18,242 bases of DNA from the NCBI GenBank assembly GCA_015501075.1, contig JADNYJ010000617.1, positions 1 through 18,242 of the forward strand. Reading direction: 5' to 3'. Both the position numbers and the translations under genes were made by a program. Positions 1 through 9,140 of this stretch are shown here, piece after piece. The DNA comes from Gymnopilus junonius (Eukaryota > Basidiomycota > Agaricomycetes > Agaricales > Galerinaceae). A model generated the notes under the pieces. It did no database searches. It was not told where the DNA came from and was given only the letters and a program-made list of their open reading frames with translations. Numbering within the stretch: position 1 is the first letter of the stretch; every line of letters starts with the position of its first letter.

Positions 1-458
1 GTTGGGCAATTCTTCCAGCAATGCTTTGGGCAACTCTTCAAGCAACTCTTCATGCAATTGTTAGGGTAATTGTTGGGCAACTCTTTGGGCAACTCTTTGT
101 TTGGGCAATTCTTAGGGCAATTGTACTAGCAATGATTTAGCAATTGTTTGGTAAACAAGTCAAGTATCTTTAGAACAAATATCTATCAAATACAGATGTA
201 GGACAGAGTTTTTCATTAGTTTTTTAAAGAGTTTTCTGAGAAACAATTTTCCAAACAATTGGATAGATAGTTTTCTCAACAATTTCTCTAATAGTTGTCT
301 AAACAATTTCTCCAACAGTTTCCTCAACAGTTGCCTCAACAATTTCCTCAACAGTTGCCCCAACAGTTTCTCCAAGAGTTGCCCCAAGAATTGCCCCAAG
401 AATTGCCCCAAGAATTGCCCCAAGAATTGCCCCAAGAATTGCCCCAAGAATTGCCTTA
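1..458 (+). repeat. Left inverted arm, distal part (interrupted)
   Basis: Reverse complement of about 7690-8130. From about position 30 the match to the right arm is continuous, apart from one extra copy of a 12-bp unit (CTTTGGGCAACT) near 82-100. The arm is cut at 458 by insertion of the Tc1/mariner-like element and resumes at 4020. It has no coding content; open frames across it come from the repeat period. Confidence 0.85.
265..456 (+). repeat. 12-bp tandem repeat, left arm
   Basis: Tandem units of 12 bp of the type CAACAGTTKCCY. They grade at 361-456 into six virtually identical copies of CCCCAAGAATTG. Because 12 is a multiple of three, the array stays open in several frames and reads as a tetrapeptide repeat (LPQE on this strand). 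It is best regarded as a minisatellite inside a transposon arm. Confidence 0.93.
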
Positions 459-486
459 CAGTGCTTTGCATATTTCCGTGAAAATC
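459..486 (+). repeat. Left terminal inverted repeat of Tc1/mariner-like element
   Basis: Begins CAGTGCTTTGCATA and continues TTTCCGTGAAAA. It pairs with the complement of 3992-4019 with one mismatch in the first 26 bases, and homology fades after that. It is directly preceded by the TA target dinucleotide at 457-458. Confidence 0.93.
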
Positions 487-856
487 GATTCATTCTAAAT
501 TCGATCAGGTGACCATGAGCCCCAGCCAAACAAATGACTCAGCTTTGATTTTAGATCTGATCAGTGCTCGATGTTGTTCACCTCCGCAACTACGTCTCCT
601 GCTGCCTTCCAATTTGAATTCTGTGTCAAGCTTGATATTGCTATGAGTCTGCTGATAAGGTCCCCATCTCTAACAATTGTTCTATCCCACTGCAGACTTC
701 TCAAGATACCATCTCATTCAATCAAATGATCTAGTGACCTCTCCATTTCAAAGGGTCGCTGGGCTTAAAACCAAGATGGGAGGGTGAAAGAGAGTGAGAG
801 TACTGGATCTTACGATTATTTCTTAAGACGAGCCCCTCCCTGAAGGCGAAATCCTG
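487..856. other. 5' flank of cargo gene, no gene seen
   Basis: Non-coding stretch between the left terminal repeat and the TATA box. No convincing reading frame or RNA gene was found. It presumably holds upstream control sequences of the cargo gene. Confidence 0.5.
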
Positions 857-864
857 TATAAAAA
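857..864 (+). promoter_or_regulatory. TATA box of cargo gene
   Basis: TATAAAAA lies 80 bp upstream of the ATG at 937 and is followed by a pyrimidine-rich CTCTTTTCTCTCATCTGCTT stretch (901-920). This is the arrangement common for fungal core promoters: TATA, CT-rich transcription start region, short leader. Confidence 0.6.
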
Positions 865-936
865 CTACGCTGTGAGGACGTTTTTAAGCCATCCCTTCTG
901 CTCTTTTCTCTCATCTGCTTCTCTCAGCTCTTTGCT

Positions 937-2716
937 ATGGTCAATCGTTGGTCCAAGGACGATCCTAAACAGGGATCGGCTTTCCATGAGCTCGTCATAC
1001 TGCCGACTGTTGCTCCTCAGCTTGCACGTCCGTATCATCTCCCCGGCACGCCAGAATTTCATGCCGCTCAGGCTGAACTTGCACATCAGTCAGCGACTGT
1101 TGCACCTAGTATGTCTTCTTTCCTTTCTATAATGACTCTTTCTGATTTTTTATCTAGCATCTACTGATGTTGTAGCTGCTGTGCCATCATCTGAGAATCA
1201 ACAGGCAGCTGACGAGAGTTCTGGCGCTGAGGTCTCCATAGATGAGCTTCGTGAGTATCCGAAGTGACTTCTGTTCGACCGATAACTGAAAATTTTCAGT
1301 CAAAAACCATGACTTCTATGTTCTCGTTACTCTCGAATGGACAGAACGCATCAAGACCGTTCGTTCCTCTCGTCCTAAGAAAATGAATGAATCAAAGAAT
1401 ACCCCGGATGTTGTCAAGGTCCTTACTATGACTCACCCCCAATTCGTCATGGCTGCCCTCACTGCTCATGGATATCAGCAGGCATATATACCAGGTCCCA
1501 CTAGTGGTCCGGGCATGCAAATTTCGTGGACCGGATTTCCATGAGTTTTCTCTTTTTTAAAGCCAAAGTCATACTCAGTATTTCTAGTGGCGGCAAAGCT
1601 CGTGCCCCCATCGTTCAGGATGATACCGACTGGAATATGGCCCAGGTTCAACTTCGTGATCAAGTCCGCCATACGAGAGGAAAGTTGAATGCTGTCTGCG
1701 TTATCTTTGATCTCGATAGCATGGAAGGCTTCAAAAATAGGAAGCGTGTAAGTCCCATTTTGTATCTAAATGTTATTATCCTATTAATCTCTTGTAGCAT
1801 TTGAGCCCAACAGGCCTTCGCGATGCAGATCAGCTTGAACTCATCCGTGGAACACATGTAGGCCTCAATTACTTATGTTGTCTTTTATTCAATATAAAAG
1901 ACATTGCAGGTTCCATCCATGGAGGCGTTTTCACCTGATCAGGTCGCCCTCGGTCGAGCGATTGAGGAAATCAAGGAGGTTTGGAGCTGTGATAAGCATG
2001 GTGTTTGTTACATCATGAAGGATGCTTCTCATGTTGAGTTGAATCGCTTCCGCCTTGGTGCTTTTGGTGCTGCTGTGGTTCATCTTTTTCTTTCTTTCAT
2101 TCTTGTGGGCTGTATCTCATGTTGTAACCGTCAGGTTGCTGGTCAGTGTGTTGCTAATGGTGCTCCTCCACCTGGACTGCTTCAGGCCTGGGCAGGTCCA
2201 CAAGGTACTATTGCTGCTCCAGCAGCTAAAGTCCCGCGTGGTCGCTCTGGTCCTGTTCGCAGCTCTTCCGAAGGAGTTCTCCATCCAGCAACCACTGATC
2301 CGACAGCATTGCTGCTATCCACCGTGGTTCCAATGGTGACCATGATGGCCCAGCAAACGATGTCGTCAGCCATGAACTCGAAGAGGTCTCATCAGCACCC
2401 ATCGCCTCCATCAAGTCTTCCCCCATCAAGCCCACCACCTTCCTCTTCTCCTCCAGCAATTGAGGACGAGCTTGAGCTCTGCCTCGAGTCATTTGGCCAG
2501 TCCAGGGGGATATCCGAAGAGCTCATTGAGAAGGCATTCGCTGCTCTAAAGGCAGAGAATTATTCTCCTGCAGTGATATCAGAGACCACTCTTGCAATTG
2601 GCCGCCTTTGAGAGCTTACAGGTCTCCGTGAAGGTGAAGTTTATGCTCTGCGCCATTTTGCTCATAAGTGGTGCGGTAAGATTGACACCAAGAGGGCCAA
2701 ACTTGGGCACCATTAG
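937..2716 (+). pseudogene. Multi-exon cargo gene, unknown function, SAM-like C-terminus
   Basis: Start is ATG 937 (context GCTATGG), 80 bp after a TATA box. Exons read as 937-1108, 1158-1250, 1300 to about 1540, about 1560-1747, 1798-1857 and 1910 onward, probably with an in-frame 57-bp intron at 2078-2134. Most introns are 49-52 bp with GTATGT, GTGAGT or GTAAGT donors. Segments in order: WSKDD N-terminus, a short acidic linker, a basic domain ending ISWTG, a domain with NMAQVQ and FDLDSMEGF, a segment with EVWSCDKHG, a Pro/Ser-rich linker (about 2390-2450), then a helical SAM-like end reading ELTGLREGEVYALRHF. Two defects: the frame is lost near 1542-1560 (TGA at 1542, no clear donor), and TGA 2609-2611 interrupts a frame that stays open to TAG 2714. 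It resembles expanded hypothetical proteins of Agaricomycetes; no catalytic motif is recognised. It could still be functional if the first defect is an unusual intron. Confidence 0.6.
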
Positions 2717-2830
2717 GCGGATACTATGTCAAGTCTATAGTAGCTACTTCATATCCTCATTCCTTAATCCAACTGCTGTCCCTGTCACTCATTTGTTTTA
2801 CGATACATCTCCTGCTCAATGCATAATGTT

Positions 2831-3903
2831 CTATATATATCCACAGTCAGAAAACCACCCAAGTGCATCTTCTGACGAAATATGAGCAATGGCTTCATTG
2901 ACTAGCCAAGGAATTTGGTTGGGCCCTGTGAACCGGGCTTCATGTTGGCGGAGGAATGCCTTGATTGACAAGAAGGCTTCTTCGATTGGATTAAAATCTG
3001 GTGAGTAAGGCGGAAGGTAAACAAGTTGAGCCCCTGTGAATGATTATTCTCTACTGTTGTCATCTCAGAGAATTCAAATTAGATTGACGGACCACATTGA
3101 TCAACAATAATTTGGCGAATTTCATCATCATGGTGAATAGAGCAATTGTCTAGGATGACTACACTTCGTTTCTGGGGATATGGGTTGAGTTGAGGAGCCT
3201 AAATATGTTTAAGAAGTGAGAAATCGAAATGAATGAAATGACTTACTACTTGTTCATGAAGGAAGGTTAGGAAGCACTCCTTAGTGATTGACCCTTCAAC
3301 AATATCGAGAGCAATTATTCCATCTGTGGTGAGTGCAGGTAAAATTGAATAATGAACACCCCAAAGGAAACTCATTCTTCTGACACATTGAGTTCCTAAT
3401 GTCGACCACCCATACTGCCGCTGGCCCGTCTTTTCATCTACAGCACTTTCATCCAGTGCAATGAAAACATCTGGATCTGTATACTCGGCCATCATCCCTT
3501 CCCAAATAGCACGCAACTTGTTGTTCCTCTCCGCTGCCTCCTTTGAGATTGTCTTGCAAGATAGATTGATTTGATGCAATGCATGCGAAATTGTTGGAAT
3601 GGAGACGTGAACTTCACGGATATCCCTCAACTTTTGTTGCATCTCATCAAGATATATGGATGGATTTGCATCCAGGAGTGCACTGAGAAATAATAGGTCA
3701 TCATTTGAGAGAGATGGTGGATGGCCAGTCCGATGCTTGAATGGATTCCGGACTTGTCCAAAGTCTCGATAGTTTGAGATGACTTTGTGGACTAGACCAA
3801 TAGAACAGCCTGAACAGTCCCTGATTTCCTCCATAGTGAGTAATTCCACATTGTACCAATGTACGATACACTCTTTCAAGTCATCGGATACTTCAGCGGT
3901 CAT
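2831..3903 (-). CDS. Tc1/mariner-like DDE transposase, three exons, intact
   Basis: Cuts and pastes the element that carries it by binding the terminal repeats. Spliced from 3903-3247, 3198-3093 and 3033-2831, with introns of 48 bp (GTAAGT...TAG) and 59 bp (GTCCGT...CAG). The product is 321 residues, a usual length for the superfamily. Residues 20-50 form a helix-turn-helix (LTMEEIRDCSGCSIGLVHKV). Residues 60-115 form a second winged-helix module (GHPPSLS...VSIPTISHAL). The catalytic core shows D151 (FIALDES), D236 (VILDNCSIHHDD) and E272 in LPPYSPDFNPIEEAF. There are 35 residues between the last two acids. The second splice rebuilds DQC-GAQLVYLPPYSP in frame, which supports the intron. No stop or frame change was found, unlike every other transposon gene here, so it may be recently active. 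Its stop lies 115 bp from the convergent cargo gene. Confidence 0.95.
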
Positions 3904-3991
3904 TGCAAAGGATCGTAATATCAGTCAATCTAATCGGTATCACCTTTGTTTGGTCAGGCACAGAAGTCACATGTAGAATTTTAAAACTTTT

Positions 3992-4019
3992 GGTTTTCAC
4001 GGAATTATGCAAAGCACTG
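3992..4019 (-). repeat. Right terminal inverted repeat of Tc1/mariner-like element
   Basis: Read on the minus strand it starts CAGTGCTTTGCATA and continues ATTCCGTGAAAA, matching the left end. It is followed by the second TA copy at 4020-4021. The transposase ATG lies only about 88 bp inside it, so this end probably overlaps the transposase promoter. Confidence 0.93.
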
Positions 4020-4020
4020 T

Positions 4021-4318
4021 AACAATTTCCTCAACAATTTCCTCAACAGTTTCTCCAATAGTTGCCTCAAGAATTACCCTAACAATTTCCTCAACAGTTT
4101 CCCCAACAGTTGCCCCAACAGTTTCCCCAAGAGTTGCCCCAACAGTTTTTCCAAGAGTTGCCCAAAGAATTGCCTTAATAATTTCCTCAACAATTTCCTC
4201 AACAGTTGCCTCAAGAATTACCCCAACAGTTTCCTCAAGAATTACCCCAACAGTTTCCTCAACAGTTGCCCCAAGAATTGCCTCAACAATTTCCTCAATA
4301 GTTTCCTCAATAGTTCAC
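4021..4318 (+). repeat. 12-bp tandem repeat, left arm, second block
   Basis: The same CAACARTTKCCY family as at 265-456, separated from it only by the inserted transposon. Units alternate between TTTCC and TTGCC cores with occasional AAGAATTACC variants. The open frames across it come from the 12-bp period. Confidence 0.93.
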
Positions 4319-4469
4319 TTCAGATTATCTATATTGTTATGTCTTTGTATCTAGTTGGCTTTAATGTCTAGACAAATAATATTGGACAAAATTTTACATC
4401 TAATTAATGCTTATATATAATTAATATTAATATTTAATCTAATCTATTATCCTATCTAATTATTTTATC

Positions 4470-4600
4470 TTATCTATATCTCACTGCTTATCTAATTGTA
4501 TATCTTATCTGCTTATCTTATCTATTTATCTTATCTGTATCTTATATCTTATCTCATTATCTTATCTGTATCTTATATCTTATCTCATTATCTATCAATT
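4470..4600 (+). repeat. TATC/GATA-rich microsatellite tract
   Basis: Irregular runs of CTTATC and TATCT units within the left arm. The complementary AGATAAG tract is in the right arm at 7126-7240. The two tracts differ in the number and order of units, as expected for slippage after the arms arose. Confidence 0.85.
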
Positions 4601-5245
4601 TAAAAGCAGTAAAAGCTCACTATCTGCTCATCAAATATCTATTTTGTCATTTGCATGTTTTTTTTCAGGGATTTTAGAAAGCTAAATGTATATTTGGTTT
4701 CTAGATATAATTACAAAGCAGATAGAGTGCTTTTTATACCCAAAAGAGCTCTACAAGGGATGGATGCAGTTTTAAACATTTGGATGAGCCTCTAAAGTAC
4801 CATAGGTGTAAGTGTTATTAATAGATTTTTCATCAACTAACAATTCTGTACTTTTAGTTAACTGTCTTCTTTAATTCTAATACAAATATAGATTCTATAG
4901 TTCAATACCAATCTATTGATACTATATATGTGTCTATTAAGCTACTATAAGCTATGTAATAATTCAACAACTAGTATTACTATCATAGGCATGAGTGTTA
5001 TTAATAGATTTCTCATCAAACTTGGATTATTTTACTTCTGTTGCTTTTAATTCATTTGTTCCCTCAAGTCTGATGATATATATAGAATCTAGGCTCAAAC
5101 TGAACCTGCTGATATGTACTTTGTTATACTTTGGCCTCTGCATTGTAGAGAAAAATAGACATTGATATATGAGGATCTATTTGGGCTGTTGCAATATCTA
5201 TCACAGTACTTCAGTATGTTTCTGGGTGTATCTAAAGGATATAAT

Positions 5246-6474
5246 TAATATTTTCCTACTGTTATCTTTTGTAGAATTCACATAAAGCAGCTATCTCTAT
5301 ATATGAGGTATAATTTCATATTCATCTTTAGTATATGCATGGTTTATCCTACTTGACCTTTTGGATGGTAAGTACATACCAGGATAGTCTTGATGTTCTT
5401 TAAGTGTATAATAGTCCTTTTTGAATACTACTATATATGGAAGAAATTTCAAAGCTGGGAATAATTAGAAGATCTATAATTGAAGATAGATATGCAGACT
5501 CTATATATAAAGTGAAAATATACTAGCCAGTTCTTGCTAAGGGCTCTTGGTCTAGTTTAACTAGGTTTGGCCAAGCTAGTCACTATATTAAACTCATACT
5601 ACTTTATTTAAATAGAATTTGTCTTTAGAGCTTTAGCAGTACATGATTGATGTCTTGCTAAATAGGTTTTGTAAGTTTCAAGTGCTTTCAGATATAGTAG
5701 AGGTTTGGACAGAAAAAGAGAGCATTATGATAACTTGGCCATGGTGGTTCAATAGAGGCCTATAATATATATTATAATCCAAAGCTATGGGTAGAAAGAC
5801 TTGAAATTAGTTCTTGATAAATAGAACATGTTACTTGCAAATGCTATTATTTAATGAGAAATATATTATACTACTGCAGATCAACTATACAAGCTATTGA
5901 GAAAATGCTTTATAGTACTAAAGAAAATACATTACTCCTCAAATGCTATACCTTGTATAAGAATTAATTACTTTACTAGGATAGCAAACAGAAATAGTGA
6001 AATACTGCATTAGAGTAAAGCAAATCATAAACTGGTAAATGTTGACATGACTATTACAGTATTCTTCTTAAATGAATAAAACATATGACTAAACTGGTGT
6101 TGATTAGAACTCTACTACTAGTAAAAGTATACTACATACCAGGCTATATAGTATTGGTTAGCCAATAGATAACTTGATTATGCATTTCAGTATCTATAGC
6201 AGTAATAGATATGTGAACTAGCATTAAGTAAAACCATAAAACAGTTATATTGGCAATACTACTATATAGCAAAGCTTGGAATAAAAAACAGAAATGTTCT
6301 AAAGACATAAGTACTAATTGTACAGATGCAATATCAAATTTGCACTGACTAATGTATAGCAGATTACCTTTATACTATATTGCAGTAGTATATTAGTAAG
6401 TTAAAGGTAGTTTTTAGTTTGCTTCTAAACTACAAGGTTAGTCAAATATACTAATAGATTATAAATGATCATAT
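5246..6474. other. AT-rich spacer between inverted arms, no gene seen
   Basis: About 1.2 kb of AT-rich sequence between the two arms. Read in six frames it is densely stopped, with no frame above about 60 codons and no recognisable motif, RNA gene or repeat family. It is consistent with the unique middle of a non-autonomous foldback-like element. Confidence 0.6.
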
Positions 6475-7125
6475 GTATCAAATACAGCCAGAAACATACT
6501 GAAGTACTGTGAGTAGATATTACACAAGCCCAAATAAAGTCTCATATATCAATGTCTATTTTTCTCTACAATGCAGAGGCCAAACTATAACAAAGTACAT
6601 ATCAGCAGGTTCAGTTTGAGCCTAGATTCTATATATATCATCAGACTTGAGGGAACAAATGAATTAAAAGCAACAGAAGTAAAATAATCCAAGTTTGATG
6701 AGAAATCTATTAATAACACTCACGCCTATGATAGTAATACTAGTTGTTGAATTATTACATAGCTTATAGTAGCTTAATAGACACATATATAGTATCAATA
6801 GATTGGTATTGAACTATAGAATCTATATTTGTGTTAGAATTAGAGAAGAGAGTTAACTACAAGTACAGAATTGTTGGTTAATGAAAAATCTATTAATAAC
6901 ACTTACATCTATGGTACTTTAGAGGCTCATCCAAATGTTTAAAACTGCATCCATCCCTTGCAGAGCTCTTTTGGGTATAAAAAGCACTCTATCTGCTTTG
7001 TAATTATATCTAGAAACCAAATATACATTTAGCTTTCTAAAATCCCTGAAAAAAAAACATGCAAATGACAAAATACATATCTGATGAGCAGATAGTGAGC
7101 TTTTACTGCTTTTAAATTGATAGAT

Positions 7126-7240
7126 AATGAGATAAGATTTAAGATACAGATAAGATAAGCAGATAAGATAAGCAGATAAGATAAGCAGATAAGATATACA
7201 ATTAGATAAGCAGTAAGATATAGATAAGATAAAATAATTA
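7126..7240 (-). repeat. GATA/TATC-rich microsatellite tract, right arm
   Basis: Repeated AGATAAG and AGATAAGC units, including three consecutive copies of GATAAGATAAGCA-like sequence at about 7145-7190. It is the mirror partner of 4470-4600. Confidence 0.85.
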
Positions 7241-7386
7241 GATAGGATAAAGTAGATTAGATTAAATATTAATATTAATTATATATAAGCATTAATTAGA
7301 TGTAAAATTTTGTCCAATATTATTTGTCTAGACATTACAGCCAACTAGATACAAAGACATGACAATATAGATAATCTGAAGTGAAC

Positions 7387-7890
7387 TCTTGGGGCAACTG
7401 TTGGGGAAATTGTTAGGGTAATTCTTTGGGCAACTATTGGGGAAACTGTTGAGAAATTGTTAAGGCATTCTTGGGGCAACTCTTGGAGAAACTGTTGGGG
7501 CAACTGTTGAGGAAATTGTTGAGGCAACTCTTGGAGAAACTGTTGAGACAACTCTTGGGGCAACTCTTGGGGAAACTGTTGGGGCAACTGTTGAGGAAAT
7601 TGTTGAGGCAACTGTTGAGGAAACTGTTGGAGAAACTGTTGAGGAAACTGTTGAGGCAATTCTTGGAGAAACTGTTAGGGCAACTGTTGGGGAAACTGTT
7701 GGGGCAACTCTTGGAGAAACTGTTGGGGCAACTCTTGGGGAAACTGTTGAGGCAACTCTTGGGGAAACTGTTGAGGCAACTCTTGGGGAAACTGTTGAGG
7801 CAACTCTTGGGGAAACTCTTGGGGCAACTGTTGAGGAAATTGTTGAGGCAACTGTTGAGGAAACTGTTGGAGAAATTGTTTAGTCAACTA
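7387..7890 (-). repeat. 12-bp tandem repeat, right arm
   Basis: About 42 units of 12 bp such as CTTGGGGAAACTGTTGAGGCAA (two units, partly shown), the mirror image of the left-arm arrays. The plus strand stays open for 183 codons as a leucine/lysine-rich pattern (KLLRQLL). The minus strand stays open as a Q/P-rich pattern. Both follow from the period and are not good gene candidates. Confidence 0.93.
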
Positions 7891-8149
7891 TTAGAGAAAT
7901 TGTTGAGAAAACTGTCTATTCAATTGTTTGGAAAATTGTTTCTCAGAAAATTCTTTAAAAAACTAATGAAAAACTCTGTCCTATATCTGTATTTGATAGA
8001 TATTTGTTCTAAAGATACTTGACTTGTTTACCAAACAATTGCTAAATCATTGCTAGTACAATTGCCTTAAGAATTGCCCAAACAAAGAGTTGCCCAACAA
8101 TTACCCTAACAATTGCATGAAGAGTTGCTTGAAGAGTTTCTTGAAGAGT

Positions 8150-8870
8150 TTCCTCCAAGAGTTGCCTGAGGAAATTCTTGCAAGAGTTTCCTGCAAGAAT
8201 TTTCTACAAGAGTTGCCTGAAAGAATTTCCTGCAAGAGTTTCCTGGAAGACTTTCCTGAAAGAATTTCCTGCAAGAGTTTCCTAGCAGAATTTCCTACCA
8301 GAGTTTCCTGGAAGAATTTCCTGCAAGAGTTTCCTGCAAGAATTTCCTGCAAGAGTTTCCTGCAAGAATTTCCTGTAAGAGTTGCCTGCAAGAATTTCCT
8401 GTAAGAGTTGCCTGAAAGAATTTCCTGCAAGAGTTTCCTGGAAGAATTTCCTAGAAGAATTTCCTGCAAGAGTTTCCTGAACAGTTTTCTGCAAAAGTTG
8501 CCTGAGGAATTTCCTACAAGAGTTTCCCAAAGAATTTTCTGAATAGTTTTCTGAATAGTTTCCTGAAAGAGTTTTCTGAATAGTTTCCGGAAAGAGTTTT
8601 CTGAATAGTTTCCTGAAAGAGTTTTCTGCAAGAATTTTCTCGAAGAGTTTCTTTGAAGAATTTCCTAAAGAATAGAGTTTCCTGAACAGTTTCCTGGAAG
8701 AATTTTCTGCATAGTTTCCTAGAAGAATTTCCCACACAGTTTCCTGAAGAATTTTCCAAAAAATTTCCTAAACAGTTTTCTGAATGGTTGATACTCAACT
8801 TGAAATTTCACATATAGTTTCCTGAAAAGAATTTCTCTAAACAGTTTCCTACAAGAATTTCCTAATCAAC
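8150..8870 (+). repeat. 13-bp tandem repeat, outer right arm
   Basis: Tandem units of 13 bp, typically AAGAGTTTCCTGC alternating with AAGAATTTCCTGC. They become more degenerate after about 8560 (TTTTCTGAATAG variants). Three units make 39 bp, so open frames show a 13-residue protein-like period (for example SCKSFLQEFPARI). The unit length differs from the 12-bp arrays nearer the centre. Confidence 0.9.
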
Positions 8871-9090
8871 TTTCTGCAAAAGCTTGTTTTTCTGCTCTAT
8901 GCTACAAACATTTATCCCAACAATTGCTAGAAGAATCGCCCCAACAATCGCCAGAAGAGTTGCCAGAAGAGTTGCCAGGATGGTGTGACATGACAGAAAA
9001 TATTCATTTTAAACACAGGAAACAGTTGCCAGAAATTCTCTCAAAAGAAACAGTTTTACCCCAGGAAACTCTCATAAAAACTGTTTCCTA
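8871..9090. other. Degenerate outer end of right arm
   Basis: A mixture of decayed repeat units (GCCAGAAGAGTT, CCCCAACAATTGC-like) and unique sequence. No gene is seen. It joins the tandem arrays to the terminal hairpin. Confidence 0.5.
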
Positions 9091-9140
9091 GGGCCTCCAA
9101 GGCTAATAGTTCGACACGCAAAAATTAGCCTTAGAGGCCC
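9091..9140. repeat. Terminal hairpin at right end of foldback-like element
   Basis: GGGCCTCCAAGGCTAAT (9091-9107) pairs with ATTAGCCTTAGAGGCCC (9124-9140), with 16 of 17 positions complementary and a 16-nt loop. It lies exactly where repeat-derived sequence stops and just before the copia sequence, so it is a good candidate for the element terminus. The 17-nt-arm symmetry is seen; the terminus role is inferred. Confidence 0.7.

Larger units (their letters stand above)
459..4019. mobile_element. Tc1/mariner-like DNA transposon with cargo gene
   Basis: The element is bounded by TA at 457-458 and TA at 4020-4021. That is the duplicated TA target expected for the Tc1/mariner superfamily. Its ends are inverted repeats beginning CAGTGCTTTGCATA, which match over about 26 bp with one mismatch. 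It encodes a DDE_3-type transposase on the minus strand starting 116 bp from the right end. It also carries a convergent second gene occupying the left half. At 3561 bp it is about twice the size usual for a one-gene Tc1/mariner element, because of that second gene. It has split the left arm of the foldback-like element and is therefore younger than it. Confidence 0.93.
4020..5245 (+). repeat. Left inverted arm, proximal part
   Basis: Continuation of the left arm after the transposon insertion; reverse complement of about 6475-7690. It contains the second half of the 12-bp array, then AT-rich unique sequence from about 4315. The match to the right arm ends close to 5245: CAGTATGTTTCTGG at 5212-5225 still pairs with 6491-6504, and beyond that the two strands diverge. 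No gene is seen. Confidence 0.85.
6475..8130 (-). repeat. Right inverted arm, matched part
   Basis: Reverse complement of 4020-5245 plus about 30-458. It preserves the uninterrupted form of the arm, without the 3.56-kb transposon, and so serves as the natural empty-site comparison. Differences from the left arm are few in unique parts and frequent in the tandem arrays. Confidence 0.85.

Noticed and set aside
4021..4318. Regular direct repeats as a possible CRISPR array
   Set aside because: Units are contiguous 12-mers without unique spacers, in a eukaryotic context.
7471..8022. 183-codon Leu/Lys-rich open frame that looks like an amphipathic protein
   Set aside because: It exists because a 12-bp tandem repeat keeps frames open; the opposite strand is equally open as a Gln/Pro repeat, and the left arm copy is broken. 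No start context, introns or promoter support a gene.
8101..8798. Several overlapping minus-strand frames of 94-176 codons with a 13-residue period
   Set aside because: Produced by the 13-bp minisatellite; several frames are open at the same time with the same low-complexity pattern.
9091..9140. Hairpin as the 3' end of a Helitron
   Set aside because: No CTRR-type terminus follows the hairpin, no Rep/helicase remnants are present, and the adjacent arms are inverted repeats, which Helitrons lack.
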